Assembly (NCBI GenBank): GCA_020845755.1
Contig: JADLFE010000009.1
Span: 264,092 to 328,091 of the forward strand
DNA length: 64,000 bases
Source: Phycisphaerales bacterium
GTDB lineage: Bacteria > Planctomycetota > Phycisphaerae > Phycisphaerales > UBA1924
Direction of reading: 5' to 3'
Positions 35,429-46,149 of this stretch are shown piece after piece. Numbering within the stretch: the stretch's first letter is position 1; each line of letters begins with the position of its first letter. The position numbers and the translations under genes were made by a program. Below the pieces are notes generated by a model. That model saw only the letters and a program-made list of their open reading frames with translations. It was not told the DNA's origin and did no database searches.

Positions 35429-37759
35429 TCAGCAGCCCGACTCATAGTGCTCGGCAAACAGGTCGTAATCGAGGGCGTTGACGAAGCCGTCGGTGTTGAA
35501 ATCGGCGTCGGCTGACCCGGTTTCGAAGGCCTCAACGAAGGGCTGGTAATCAAGGTCATCAACGCGCCCGTCGAGGTTCAGGTCCGCGGGCGAGGTGACA
35601 ACGAGACTGATGGACGGCATGAGAATAATGTCGCGAGGCTGATGCGCGACAACAACCTCGATCTTGTCCACGCCGCAGCGGGTGCCCGCGGTCACAGAGG
35701 CAATCAACGTGCCGTGATCGCTTGCTTCGACGGGCCCGAGGGTGGTGGTCCTGTCACTTCCTGGCGCATGGGAGAGGCGGACCGCGGCGGGATCGATCGT
35801 GACCGGAGTTCCCGCGAAGTCGCGGAGCGAAATAGTGATCGTGGCCGAGGATCGGAGCACGGCGCGGATGATCGATTGGTCGGGAGTGGCCTGTGACTTC
35901 ACGCCGTCGGCAACGCCGACCAGTCCGGAACGCCAGGCGTCGAACATGTTCCTGAGGGTGTAGACCGGATCGGGATCGGAGGCGGTCTGGTTGGGCACGT
36001 TGAAGGTCATGTAGTAGTCGCCGCCGCCCTGGCCGCTTTGCGGGTTGAACGCGCCTGGCTCGCGGGCCTGCATGAGGATGGCGCCGCCGGCGCCGACGCA
36101 CGCGATATCAAGACTGGCATCGGCGTTCAGATCGGCAACGGTAATCTTGGGAGCGGTCCAGCCGGTTGGGTACGCCCGGGGCGAATCAAACGTGGCGTCG
36201 CCGTGACCGAGGACGATGTTGAGTCGCTGGGGCGCTGATCGCGTGGTGACGGCCAGGTCGACGAGCCCGTCAGCGTTGACATCGGCCACACGCAGCGCAT
36301 TGCCCGTGCCGATGATGGGGATCGATGCGAGGTTCCAGTTCGCGCCGTCGCGGGTGTACATGCGCACAGCCTGTTCGGCGTTGTTGACGGTGGCGAATAC
36401 TTCGGGAACGGCGTCGCCGTCGATGTCGCGAGTGACGACGGCGAGGGCGGCCGCCGGGAGCGGGAGCGTGCCAAGCGTCTCGAGAGTTCCGTCGTTGCCG
36501 GCGTTGCGCAGCAGAACCATGGACTTTCCGGTGAGATCACCGACGACCAGGTCGGGGCGGGAGTCGCCATCGAGGTCGCCCGATGCGATGAGATTGGGCC
36601 CGGCACCGACGCCTGTATTGGAAAGCATGCTGAACACACCGGAGTCGTTGCGCAGGATGGTGACGGCGGGTGCGGTTTGCGACACGATCGCCGCGTCGAG
36701 ATCGCCATCGGAATCCACGTCAAAGAGCGTGAGAGCCCGAGGGCCGGTGGGGAGCAAGATGGCGGGCTCGGCGACAAACGAGCCGTCGCCCTGACCGCGC
36801 AGGGGAATGAAGCGGGCGCCGTCCGAGTCGATCGCAAGCAGGTCCCTGGTGTTGTCGGCGTCGAGGTCGAACACGACCAGGTCGCGGAGCGTGCCTCCGA
36901 ACTGCGTGTTGACGGGGGACGCCATGCGGACCAGACCTCGTTCGGGCGTGATATTCCGCAGGAAACTGAGCGTTCCGACGGCGCCGCCGCCGATCACGAT
37001 ATCTTCGCGGGAGTCGGAGTCGAAGTCGGCGCTGGCGATGCACATGGGAGTCGCGGCGGTGCGGTAATTGGCGTTGGAGCCGTCGACATCCCCGCGACGC
37101 GCGATGAGCATGTAGGCGATGTGGGCGGACTTTTCAAAGTTCGGTGGTGGGGCTCCGCAACTGTCGGGCTTGGACTGGCTGCAGGAGCATCGTCCGTCGC
37201 CGCCCATGGAACGGGCGGCCTCCATGCCGGCCATGAGTTTTTCGGCCATATCGCCCGGTGTATTGACGATCGCATCGACGGCCAGCGACACGACCGGATT
37301 GCCGGTAAGGACGTTGCCCTGCACGGCGAACACGAGATCGCCGACGGAGCCGGTTTCTCCTCCCTTCCACACGCCGGCGCCGGATCCACTGAAGGTCACG
37401 GCGCCGCCGCGAACATCGACGATGCCGTACTGTCGAGTCTGGTGCCCGGTGTCGAAGGCGGACAGTCCGGCGAGGATCTGCGCCGGGGTCCAGCCGTCGA
37501 GGAGGTGATCGCGGATGTAGGTGCGGTTGTAGCCGTTGGTGTCGACGTAGGACTGCGCTGTCGCGCCGCCGACGCCCATGAGCATGACAGGGGTGTTCGC
37601 CTGGAGGTCAAAGCCCGTGAGGCATGTCGCGGACGCCAGCCCGACCTCACCGGTGCGAGTGTCGACGATGACGATCGACCATGTCGCATCGACAAGGGAG
37701 ACCACCGCCGACGCCCCCACGACCGCGGCCAGCGCCGCCACGCGATTCTTCCGCGACAT
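35429..37759 (-). CDS. Secreted DUF1028 / FG-GAP repeat protein with dockerin-like tail
   Basis: The 776-residue protein starts at an ATG with GGAGGAG 6 nt upstream; the frame is open to 37912. After a signal peptide (VAALAAVVGASAVVSLVDA) comes a DUF1028 domain (about 27-215, TWSIVIVDTRTGEVGLASATC), an Ntn-hydrolase-like family of unproven reaction. About seven FG-GAP/VCBS-like beta-propeller repeats follow (about 230-550, DVDSDGDLDAAIVSQ type with Ca-binding DxDxDG). The C-terminus has two EF-hand/dockerin-like repeats (NLDGRVDDLDY, DFNTDGFVNALDYD) and ends ESGC, like the deiminase at 4403-6064. It is probably exported and surface-associated. Confidence 0.82.
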   Translation of the reverse strand: MSRKNRVAALAAVVGASAVVSLVDATWSIVIVDTRTGEVGLASATCLTGFDLQANTPVMLMGVGGATAQSYVDTNGYNRTYIRDHLLDGWTPAQILAGLSAFDTGHQTRQYGIVDVRGGAVTFSGSGAGVWKGGETGSVGDLVFAVQGNVLTGNPVVSLAVDAIVNTPGDMAEKLMAGMEAARSMGGDGRCSCSQSKPDSCGAPPPNFEKSAHIAYMLIARRGDVDGSNANYRTAATPMCIASADFDSDSREDIVIGGGAVGTLSFLRNITPERGLVRMASPVNTQFGGTLRDLVVFDLDADNTRDLLAIDSDGARFIPLRGQGDGSFVAEPAILLPTGPRALTLFDVDSDGDLDAAIVSQTAPAVTILRNDSGVFSMLSNTGVGAGPNLIASGDLDGDSRPDLVVGDLTGKSMVLLRNAGNDGTLETLGTLPLPAAALAVVTRDIDGDAVPEVFATVNNAEQAVRMYTRDGANWNLASIPIIGTGNALRVADVNADGLVDLAVTTRSAPQRLNIVLGHGDATFDSPRAYPTGWTAPKITVADLNADASLDIACVGAGGAILMQAREPGAFNPQSGQGGGDYYMTFNVPNQTASDPDPVYTLRNMFDAWRSGLVGVADGVKSQATPDQSIIRAVLRSSATITISLRDFAGTPVTIDPAAVRLSHAPGSDRTTTLGPVEASDHGTLIASVTAGTRCGVDKIEVVVAHQPRDIILMPSISLVVTSPADLNLDGRVDDLDYQPFVEAFETGSADADFNTDGFVNALDYDLFAEHYESGC

Positions 37760-37915
37760 GACATCTCCTCCGTCGTGGCCCGGAATCGGGCCGCACGACC
37801 AGCGTACCTGACGCGCCCCCATCTCCGGAAGCGCGTCGCGCCAAGCACATCGACCGAATTGCGATCTCGGATGGCAGACGGGCGCGAACGCCCCATCGCT
37901 CGTTGTCCTCAATGC

Positions 37916-39415
37916 CTATCGCAAGCCGTACTCGCGGAGTTTTCGGTACAGCGTCCGCTCTCCAATTCCCAGGAGTTTGGCGGCCTGTTCGCGATTTCCT
38001 GCCGTCAGACGCAGCGTCTCGCGGATCGCGCGCTTCTCGATCTGCTCTAGGCTGGTGCCCGCCAGCCCGCTCCCGGAAACGGGCATCTCGCTCTCGCCTT
38101 CGGTCGTGTCGTCGCTCCGAACGCTGTCGGGGATGTGCTTGACATCCAGCACGACGGGACCACCGCCGCCGATCGCGCTCTCGCCCATCGCGGTCACGAC
38201 CATGTTCTGGACGACGTTGAGGAGTTGGCGCACGTTGCCCGGCCATGTGCAACTGGTGAGGCGCATGATCGCCGCGTCGGTAATGTCGGGCGTGGGCGTG
38301 GCCTTGTTGAACTGCTCGGCGAAGCGAGATACGGCGTGGCGCACGATGCGCGGGATATCCTCTCGCCGCTCGCGCAGCGGGGGGATGGAGACGGTGGCGC
38401 CGTTGATGCGGAAGAAGAGATCGCCACGAAACGATCCCTCCGCCACCATCTTCGAGAGATCGCGGTTGGTCGCGCTCACGAGGCGCACGTCGGTCTTCCG
38501 CGGCTCGTTGCTCCCGAGGCGGACGACCTCGCCCGTCTCCAGCACACGCAGCAGTTTGGCCTGCATCTTGAGCGGCATGTCGCCGATCTCATCCAGGAAC
38601 AGCGTTCCGCCGTTGGCGTATTCGAACACACCCTCGCGATCGCGCTCAGCGTTCGTGAACGCGCCCTTGACGTGCCCGAACAACTGATCCTCGAGCAGGC
38701 TCTCGGCCTCGGCGGCGCAGTTGAGCGCGACGAAGCGCCCGCCTCCCTTCACCTGCCCGCGCGGGCCGTTGCGATGGATGGCCTGCGCGATGAGTTCCTT
38801 GCCCGTGCCGCTCTCGCCCGTCACCAGCACCGGCAGGTTCGACGGCGCGATCGTCTTCACCGTCCGCAGGATCCGTCGCATCGCCTCCGAGCCCGCGATG
38901 ATCCCCTCGAACCCCTCATGCTGCACCAGTTCGCCCGAGCCAAGCCCGCTCCGCTCGCTCTCGTGGCGCAGCAGCACCGTCTCCGCCGCTCGCGTCACCA
39001 ACTCGCGGAACACCGAAAGGTCCAGCGGCTTTTCGATGAAGTCGTACACCCCGTGCTTGAACGCCGCCCGCGCCGTCGCGACATCGCCGTGGGCCGTGAC
39101 CATGATCGTCTCGGCATTGGGCTGGAGTTTCTTGACGTTCTCCAGCACGCGCAGGCCCGCGTCACCGCCGTCGGGCGAGACGCCGTTCGCGCCCGCAGAG
39201 TTGGGCATGCGCAGGTCGGTCACGATGACATCGAAGGCGCCGCCGCGAAGTTCATCGATCGCCGCTGGGACTGCGTTCACAATGGTGCAAACGTGCCCGG
39301 GCTTCCGCAGGGCGTCGGCCATGACGTCCGCGTGTTCGGGCTCGTCGTCCACGATCAAGACCTGGGCGCGAAGGTCACGGCCTTGGGTCGTCTGAGTTGC
39401 GGTGCTTTCGGACAT
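37916..39415 (-). CDS. NtrC-family sigma-54 response regulator with GAFTNA loop
   Basis: The 499-residue protein has a receiver domain (acidic D23/D24, phospho-acceptor D67, K129), an AAA+ domain (Walker A GESGTGKE 200-207, Walker B LFLDEI 272-277, arginine-finger region FFRINGATV) and a C-terminal Fis-type helix-turn-helix ([20 protein letters not shown]). It would activate sigma-54 promoters on phosphorylation. Two oddities occur: the sigma-54 contact loop reads GAFTNA (251-256) instead of GAFTGA, and the receiver has an insertion of about 15 residues after DLRMP. The start at 39415 (MSESTATQ) is the first Met before the receiver fold. The frame is open upstream into the next gene. Confidence 0.92.
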   Translation of the reverse strand: MSESTATQTTQGRDLRAQVLIVDDEPEHADVMADALRKPGHVCTIVNAVPAAIDELRGGAFDVIVTDLRMPNSAGANGVSPDGGDAGLRVLENVKKLQPNAETIMVTAHGDVATARAAFKHGVYDFIEKPLDLSVFRELVTRAAETVLLRHESERSGLGSGELVQHEGFEGIIAGSEAMRRILRTVKTIAPSNLPVLVTGESGTGKELIAQAIHRNGPRGQVKGGGRFVALNCAAEAESLLEDQLFGHVKGAFTNAERDREGVFEYANGGTLFLDEIGDMPLKMQAKLLRVLETGEVVRLGSNEPRKTDVRLVSATNRDLSKMVAEGSFRGDLFFRINGATVSIPPLRERREDIPRIVRHAVSRFAEQFNKATPTPDITDAAIMRLTSCTWPGNVRQLLNVVQNMVVTAMGESAIGGGGPVVLDVKHIPDSVRSDDTTEGESEMPVSGSGLAGTSLEQIEKRAIRETLRLTAGNREQAAKLLGIGERTLYRKLREYGLR

Positions 39416-39450
39416 GCGGAGAAGTCTAGGTTCCGTCCGGCAAGGACCGA

Positions 39451-40461
39451 TCATCCCGCGCTCTGGGCTTTCACTTTCGCGATCGCGTCGATCACCGCCG
39501 CGTGGATCGATCGCTCGCAGCACACGATCCCCGCGTTCTTCTCCAGCCCGCGCCCATGCCCGAACTCCAGCGGCTTGCCGTACACGTCGCTCACCACGCA
39601 CCCGCTCTCGCTGGCGACCAGCGATCCCGCCGCGTGATCCCAGATCCGCTCCACGTACCCCTTCTTGGTCGGCAGGCGCAGGTACAGATCGCCCTGCCCG
39701 CGCGCCACGACGGCGTATTTGCACTGGCTGTCCACCTGCACCAACTCAAACTTCGGGCTCACGATCGCCGCGACCTGGTCCGTCGCGGAGATGTTCGAGT
39801 GGGCCTTCTCAACCGACGCCGTCACCCGCAAAGGCGCGCCAGCCCGGCGCGGCACGCGCGTGATCTTCCGCGGCGTGGCTCCCAGCACCGCGTCGCTCTC
39901 GAACAGCCCGCCGCCGCGCACGCACGAATACACCGTGCCCGTCGCGTCGGGCTTGCCGAGCGGCCTGTCGAACGACGACGGCAGGTTCGGGCAGCCCATC
40001 GCGCCGACCACCGGCTCTCCGTGCTCCACGTAGGCCAGCGCGACGGCGTACTGCTCGCCGCGCAGAAAGCCCTTGGTGCCGTCGACCGGATCGAGTGTCC
40101 AGAATCCCTGGACGCTGGGCTCGCCGTGCCCACGCTCCAGCGCCGCGATGAACCTCTCGCGCGTGACATCGGGCCATACAACCCGGGCCGCGTCGACTGC
40201 GGCGGTGAGTTGCGCGTCGTTGGCGGCCTCCTTCAGAAAGTCGCTCGACTCCTCCCCCACCAGCACGAACGCGTCCAATCGATGCGCCAGCACGTGCGCG
40301 ACGACAGCCTGCGCGGCAAAGTCGGCGACCGTCACCGGGCTGTTGTCGTCCTTGGTGATCGCGCGGACCTCGCCGATCCGCGACTGCACCGCCCGGCACA
40401 CGACGCTGGCGTGCAGCACGGCCTCACGCGCGTACTCGATCCAATTCGCTCTGGCCGTCAT
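39451..40461 (-). CDS. 3'(2'),5'-bisphosphate nucleotidase (HAL2/CysQ-like, inositol monophosphatase superfamily)
   Basis: The 336-residue protein has the metal-dependent phosphatase signature WTLDPVDGTKGF, an upstream GEESSDF metal ligand, and the C-terminal RIWDHAAGSLVASE block. The length and spacing fit eukaryotic HAL2/SAL1-like enzymes more than short CysQ. It would hydrolyse PAP (3'-phospho-AMP), the inhibitory by-product of sulfotransfer or PAPS reduction. This fits its position beside cysC and sat, the PAPS-making enzymes. It lies 158 bp downstream of cysC on the same strand. Inositol phosphatase activity cannot be excluded. Confidence 0.87.
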   Translation of the reverse strand: MTARANWIEYAREAVLHASVVCRAVQSRIGEVRAITKDDNSPVTVADFAAQAVVAHVLAHRLDAFVLVGEESSDFLKEAANDAQLTAAVDAARVVWPDVTRERFIAALERGHGEPSVQGFWTLDPVDGTKGFLRGEQYAVALAYVEHGEPVVGAMGCPNLPSSFDRPLGKPDATGTVYSCVRGGGLFESDAVLGATPRKITRVPRRAGAPLRVTASVEKAHSNISATDQVAAIVSPKFELVQVDSQCKYAVVARGQGDLYLRLPTKKGYVERIWDHAAGSLVASESGCVVSDVYGKPLEFGHGRGLEKNAGIVCCERSIHAAVIDAIAKVKAQSAG

Positions 40462-40619
40462 GCCGGCTCCTTGCTGGGTGAGAGGGCATCGGGCATTGGG
40501 GATCCGAAAAGCAGAAGTGGACGAGTGGCAATGCGGTCAAGCGTCCGAGCCCCATGGACGTCTTCGCCTCACTTCGACTCATCGTCTCTTGTCGATGTCT
40601 GATGCCTGATCTCCGATGC

Positions 40620-41246
40620 CTATCCCTTCAACACGCCTTTGGCCTTCAGCAGGTCCATGCACGCCGCCACGCACTGGTCGACACTCATGGTCGCGGGCTT
40701 GAGAACCAGTTCGGGGTTGCTCGGCGCTTCGTAGGGGTCGTCGATGCCGGTGAAGCCCTTGAGCTCACCGGCGCGGGCCTTCTTGTAGAGGCCCTTGGGG
40801 TCGCGCTGCTCGCACACGTCGATCGGAGTATCGACGAAGACCTCGATGAAGACCATCGCGCCGGCTTTGTCCTTCTCGTGGAGTTCGCGGCAGAGGTCGC
40901 GGTCCTTGCGGTACGGGCTGATGAAACTGGTCAGCGCGACGCACCCGGAATCGGCGAAGAGCTTGGCGACCTCGCCGATGCGCCGGATGTTCTCGGCGCG
41001 ATCGTCGGCGCTGAAGCCCAGGTTCTTGTTGAGGCCGAAGCGGATGTTGTCGCCGTCGAGGCGGTAGCAGTTGATGCCGGCGTTGACCAGCGACTGCTCA
41101 AGCGCGCTGGCGATGGTCGATTTGCCCGAGGCCGAGAGGCCCGTGAACCACATGGTGCAGCCGACCGCGTTCAGCGCCTTCCAGCGCTCGGCCCGCGTGA
41201 AGTTCCCCTCGTGCCAGTGGATGTTCGTCGCCTTCTGAACCGTCAC
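40620..41246 (-). CDS. cysC: Adenylyl-sulfate kinase
   Basis: CysC phosphorylates adenosine phosphosulfate (APS) to PAPS. The 208-residue protein has the P-loop GLSASGKST (about 36-44), the APS-binding [16 protein letters not shown] segment with RAENIRR, and [19 protein letters not shown] and [25 protein letters not shown] complete the family pattern. It is transcribed divergently from sat across 170 bp, so the two sulfate-activation genes probably share a regulatory region. Confidence 0.96.
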   Translation of the reverse strand: MTVQKATNIHWHEGNFTRAERWKALNAVGCTMWFTGLSASGKSTIASALEQSLVNAGINCYRLDGDNIRFGLNKNLGFSADDRAENIRRIGEVAKLFADSGCVALTSFISPYRKDRDLCRELHEKDKAGAMVFIEVFVDTPIDVCEQRDPKGLYKKARAGELKGFTGIDDPYEAPSNPELVLKPATMSVDQCVAACMDLLKAKGVLKG

Positions 41247-41416
41247 AGTGACCTCCGTCTTCCCCGCCTTGGGCGAAAAATCGCCCGACCCGGGCGAGTT
41301 CCAATCGTGCCCGTCCGACCCCGGCGAATCAAGCGAATTCGCCCCTATCGCCCCCGATCGCGCTACCCTTGGTGCTCATTCCGCCCCGCACTTCCCGCTT
41401 TTCTGGAGACCGCACC

Positions 41417-42595
<1,179 letters not shown>

Positions 42596-42782
42596 ATCAC
42601 CAAACACACGCCTGACGCACGTGCCCCGGGAGGTCTCTTTGGCTGGATGACGCCCCCTCCGGGCACGCCGGGAGGCTGGTTTGGCGATTTGAGCCCCGGC
42701 GATTTGGCGATTTCTGGACGCCCGCCTACCATCCCCACCCCGATCGCGGCCAGATGCCGCTCGGAGTTTCGGAGCTTTCCCC

Positions 42783-43109
42783 ATGTACGCGATTATCCAC
42801 GAGTCCGGCGGTCAGCGCAAGGTCGCCCAGGGCGACGAGATCCTCGTCGACCTGATCGATGCCGGTGAGTCCAAGCCGGGCCAGAAGGTCACGTTCGACA
42901 AGGTGCTCATCGTCGGCAACGTCGGCGGCGATGCCAAGCTCGGCCAGCCGTTCGTGGCGGGCGCGTCGGTCACGGGCGAGGTCCTCTCGCCGGTCGTGAT
43001 GGGCGAGAAGATCGACGTGTGGAAGTTCCGCGAGAAGAAGGCATGGCAGCGGAAGAACGGGCACCGCCAGCGCTACACGCTGGTCAAGGTGACCAACATC
43101 AAGGGCTGA
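42783..43109 (+). CDS. rplU: 50S ribosomal protein L21 (bL21)
   Basis: The 108-residue protein fits bL21: MYAIIHESGGQRKVAQGDEILVD at the start, VLIVGNVGGDAKLGQPFV in the middle, and the basic C-terminal KKAWQRKNGHRQRYTLVKVTNI that binds 23S rRNA. GGAG precedes the ATG. Unlike the common rplU-rpmA-obg order, no rpmA follows; a clear terminator ends the unit, so rplU is monocistronic here. Confidence 0.97.
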   Translation: MYAIIHESGGQRKVAQGDEILVDLIDAGESKPGQKVTFDKVLIVGNVGGDAKLGQPFVAGASVTGEVLSPVVMGEKIDVWKFREKKAWQRKNGHRQRYTLVKVTNIKG

Positions 43110-43197
43110 GTATCTTGGGGCTGATCCAGTCGAACGCGGCGCGGGCCGAGCCCCCGTCAATGTTCGCCCGACGCCGCGATGAGATTGTCAGAGAATG

Positions 43198-43223
43198 AAC
43201 CCGGGCCTGGTCCCGGGTTTTTT
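43198..43223 (+). terminator. Rho-independent terminator of rplU
   Basis: An 8-bp perfect stem (AACCCGGG at 43198-43205 with CCCGGGTT at 43212-43219) with loop CCTGGT runs into a six-T tract (43218-43223), about 90 nt after the rplU stop. Confidence 0.88.
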
Positions 43224-43348
43224 CGTGGAGAGAAAGAGACGGAGTGGAGAGAAGGTGTAGTCTGGTGGTCGAGCGATCGGGTGGCATGCATGGTCGCATC
43301 CGTTCTGGCTGGTGCCTTCTCCGATGCGCATCCCCCGACGTCCAGTGC

Positions 43349-43873
43349 CTACTTCACGAACGTCCAGCGTTCGCGATCCTTCTTCACGCCCGGGAAGGGC
43401 AGGGCCCGGCCGTGGGAGACACAATAGACGCCGGGTGAGAGGACGCCGGTGGCGAAGATCGCTTCGGTGAGGTTCTGGAGCGCGTCGGAGCGCGTCATCT
43501 CGTAGGGGCGGAACGCGCCGGTGAGGACGACGGGGACGGACGGCGTGCCGATCTCGCTTGCGATGCGGTCGCCGGTGATGGAGAGGGTGTCGGTGCCGTG
43601 GAGGATGACCACGCCGTGGATCGGCGAGGCGACGCCGGGCTTGACGACACCGCCGCAGGCACGGACGGCCTCGATGATGCGGGCGCGGTCGTCGTCGGTC
43701 ATGACGAGGCTGTCCTTGCTCATGAGTTCGATGACGCTGACGCTGGTGTCTTCGAGGCGGAGGCGCTTGAGCATGCGGCGGACGATGGATCGCTTGTTTT
43801 CGAGGCTTCCGGTGGCTTCGTCGTAGGTCTTTTCGATGGTGCCGCCGGTGGTGATGAGCGTGATGTGGCGCAT
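43349..43873 (-). CDS. Single-domain asparaginase-like protein
   Basis: The 174-residue protein matches only the N-terminal domain of L-asparaginase I/II. It has TTGGTIEKTYDEATG (nucleophile Thr region), HGTDTL with the conserved Thr-Asp pair, and VVLTGAFRPYEMTRSDALQNL. Full-length enzymes have about 330 residues with a second domain that completes the active site, which is absent here; the ORF ends with GVKKDRERWTFVK and a normal stop, so this is not a visible frameshift. It may act as a dimer or with another protein, or have a different substrate. The start at 43873 is placed at MRHITLITTGG. It is divergent from the pseudopilin gene by 76 bp. Confidence 0.8.
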   Translation of the reverse strand: MRHITLITTGGTIEKTYDEATGSLENKRSIVRRMLKRLRLEDTSVSVIELMSKDSLVMTDDDRARIIEAVRACGGVVKPGVASPIHGVVILHGTDTLSITGDRIASEIGTPSVPVVLTGAFRPYEMTRSDALQNLTEAIFATGVLSPGVYCVSHGRALPFPGVKKDRERWTFVK

Positions 43874-43949
43874 GGGAAGAGGGTACGCGGGGAATTTGGC
43901 AATCTCGCGGGCGTTGTGTTTGGTGGGAGGGGTTTGGTAGCATGATGGC

Positions 43950-44756
43950 ATGGACCAGAGCCCGCCACTGCGCGATCGGCCTGCTTGCCTGTTCGATGGA
44001 TCACGATGGGCACGCCGCGCGAGATGTGCGTTCACGCTCATCGAACTCCTGGTGGTGATCGCGATCATCGCGCTCTTGATAGCGATCTTGCTCCCGGCGC
44101 TGGGGCAGGCGCGTGCGGCGGGGAAGCAGACGGTGTGCCTGGCAAACCTGGGCCAACTCGGGCAGGCGCTGGTGCATTACCAGGCGGCGAATAAAGGCTA
44201 TTTCCCGGGGCACCACACGCAGAGCCCGGTCTACATCGTCTGGCCGCCGCGGCTTCGCTTCCAACTCAACGGCGTGATGAAGGTCTTCAACTGCCCCTCG
44301 GTGCTCCCGGAGTTCACGTGGCAGCGGGTGTACAAGGCCAACATGAAGGCCGAGTACGGCTACGACGAGAACGAGAAGCGGCTGAACAACGTGTCGGGAT
44401 TCAGTTACGGATACAACGACTGGGGCGTGCAGGAGTTCACCGTTCCGCACCTGGGGCTCGGCGGCTGGGTCGGGCACAAAGACTTCGGCGAGGTGAAAGA
44501 CACGCGTGTGGCGTTCCCCTCGGAGATGGTCATGCTGGCCGACAGCAAGTCGGACTTCAACTGGGACACGGCACTGGATCCCAGCGACGCGGCCGATGCG
44601 GAATGGCCGAGCCCGCGCCACGCGGGCGGGTCCAACTTCGTGTGGGGCGACGGACACGCCAGCGCCAAGAAGCAGCGAGACATGGTGGCGCCGACGCTCG
44701 AGGCGCGGCGCAAGTGGAACAACGATGGCAAGGCGCACGAGGAATACTGGCAGTAG
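43950..44756 (+). CDS. Type II secretion-like pseudopilin (prepilin-type N-terminal methylation domain)
   Basis: The 268-residue protein has a 27-residue basic leader followed by the prepilin processing site and hydrophobic helix ([24 protein letters not shown]). In this site FTLIE is unusually preceded by A rather than G in the cleavage position ([11 protein letters not shown]). The body ends with the [14 protein letters not shown] motif (H-X9-DG type) typical of the large planctomycete pseudopilin families. Such proteins often sit alone in the genome, away from secretion genes, as here. Function in a pseudopilus or as a secreted substrate is unknown. Confidence 0.9.
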   Translation: MDQSPPLRDRPACLFDGSRWARRARCAFTLIELLVVIAIIALLIAILLPALGQARAAGKQTVCLANLGQLGQALVHYQAANKGYFPGHHTQSPVYIVWPPRLRFQLNGVMKVFNCPSVLPEFTWQRVYKANMKAEYGYDENEKRLNNVSGFSYGYNDWGVQEFTVPHLGLGGWVGHKDFGEVKDTRVAFPSEMVMLADSKSDFNWDTALDPSDAADAEWPSPRHAGGSNFVWGDGHASAKKQRDMVAPTLEARRKWNNDGKAHEEYWQ

Positions 44757-45148
44757 GAGCGCGCACCATCAACACCGGCTCGATCATCAAACTCACGGTC
44801 GCGGCGCTGGCGCTCCTCGCGGCGGCGGTGATCGCGTGGCGCTCCATCGGGTCGTCGGCGGGCACGGGCGAGCACGCCATGGACTACGACGAGACACGGA
44901 CGCGCTGGCTGTGCCTCGACGCGGCGTGCAAAGAGGAATTCACGCTCTCGACCTCGGAACTCGGGGAGTTTTACTCAGAGCACGAGGACCAGAACCCGCC
45001 CTGCCCGGCGTGCAAGAAGCAGAACACGACGCGGGCTTCGCGGTGCGAGGCGTGCACGAAGTTCTATGTGCCCACGCACGAGCCGCCGGCTACGGGGCAG
45101 AAGCCAAAGCCCCAGACGTGTCCGCATTGCGGAAAGCCGGTGCGCTAG
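44714..45148 (+). CDS. Small membrane-anchored zinc-ribbon protein, start uncertain
   Basis: The coding frame contains a membrane helix ([20 protein letters not shown]) followed by a zinc-ribbon-like domain with four CxxC-type pairs (CLDAAC, CPAC, CEAC, CPHC), ending CGKPVR. There is no ATG before the helix. Candidates are a GTG at 44714 inside the pseudopilin gene (used here, 144 residues), an ATC at 44768 that sits 8 nt after a strong AGGAG overlapping the pseudopilin stop, or an ATG at 44879 that would lose the helix. The overlap suggests translational coupling to the pseudopilin. Its function is unknown; metal binding is inferred from Cys spacing. Confidence 0.7.
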   Translation: MEQRWQGARGILAVGARTINTGSIIKLTVAALALLAAAVIAWRSIGSSAGTGEHAMDYDETRTRWLCLDAACKEEFTLSTSELGEFYSEHEDQNPPCPACKKQNTTRASRCEACTKFYVPTHEPPATGQKPKPQTCPHCGKPVR

Positions 45149-45336
45149 CCGGCACTTGCACGCCCAACTTCCCATAAGTCCCACGTCACAATCGTCACAC
45201 GCGGTACCTGATCCGGTGCTTGACCGCGCAGGCGGCACCGGCGCTCCACACACACGCGGATTGGGCCGATGTCCTTGACGGGTGGGTACGCACGCGCGCC
45301 CCGCCGTGGCATCGCTTCAGAGAGAGGCCGGACGCC

Positions 45337-46119
45337 GTGGACAAAGCCAGTCTCATCGGAACGCTGATCGGTGTCTTCTGCCTGGGCTTCGTCGCCTACG
45401 AGGGATCGCACGGGCACCTGGCGATGTTCTACTCCCAGGAAGGCGTCTTCACAGTTATCGGCGGGTCGATCTCGGTTATCTTCATGGCGCTTCCACTGAG
45501 TCGCGTGATGGCCGTCGGCGGCTACATGAAGAAGTTCATGTTCCACAAGGGCAAGGGCCCCATCGAGATCATTCAGGTTATTCAGGCGCTGGCGGAGAAG
45601 GCGCGTCGCGACGGCATCCTGGCGCTGGAATCCGAGACACGCAAGATCGAGGACCCGTTCCTGGCCGCGGGGCTGAAGATGGCGGTCGACGGCGTGGACC
45701 CATCGAACATCGAGATGACCCTGCGGATGGAAGTGCTGGCGATGCAGGACCGGCACAAGTCGGGCAAGAAGTTCTTCGATCTGGTGAAGGTGTACGGGCC
45801 GGCGTGGGGGCTGGTGGGCACGCTGATCGGGCAGATCGGCATGTTCGGCCAGTTGGGCGACGGCGACATCGGCGCCATGGGCAAGATGCTCGCGCTGGCC
45901 GTCGTCGCAACGATGTACGGCACGGTACTGGCCAACGCGGTGGCGGGCCCGATCGGCGACAAACTGGCGCTGCGTTCGTCGGAGGAGATCCTGGCGCGCG
46001 AGATGATGCTCCAGGGGATCCTCTCGATTCAGGCGGGCGATAACCCGCGTGTCACGCTGGACCGCATGATGTCGTTCGTCCCGGCCGCCACCCGCGGCAA
46101 TGTCAAGGTCGCCGCCTGA
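45337..46119 (+). CDS. motA: Flagellar motor stator protein MotA
   Basis: The 260-residue protein belongs to the MotA/TolQ/ExbB family and is of MotA type. It has an N-terminal helix (ASLIGTLIGVFCLGFVAYEG), a second helix (EGVFTVIGGSISVIFMALPL), a cytoplasmic loop with LALESETRKIEDPFLAAGLKMAVDG, and helices 3-4 with the conserved VYGPAWGLVGTLIGQIGMF and LALAVVATMYGTVLAN. Together with MotB it forms the ion channel that drives flagellar rotation. The GTG at 45337 has AGAGAGG upstream; the frame is open to 45220. It is followed by motB after 30 nt. Confidence 0.94.
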   Translation: MDKASLIGTLIGVFCLGFVAYEGSHGHLAMFYSQEGVFTVIGGSISVIFMALPLSRVMAVGGYMKKFMFHKGKGPIEIIQVIQALAEKARRDGILALESETRKIEDPFLAAGLKMAVDGVDPSNIEMTLRMEVLAMQDRHKSGKKFFDLVKVYGPAWGLVGTLIGQIGMFGQLGDGDIGAMGKMLALAVVATMYGTVLANAVAGPIGDKLALRSSEEILAREMMLQGILSIQAGDNPRVTLDRMMSFVPAATRGNVKVAA

Positions 46120-46149
46120 TCGTGAGGGTGGAGCGAACGAAGGATCACC

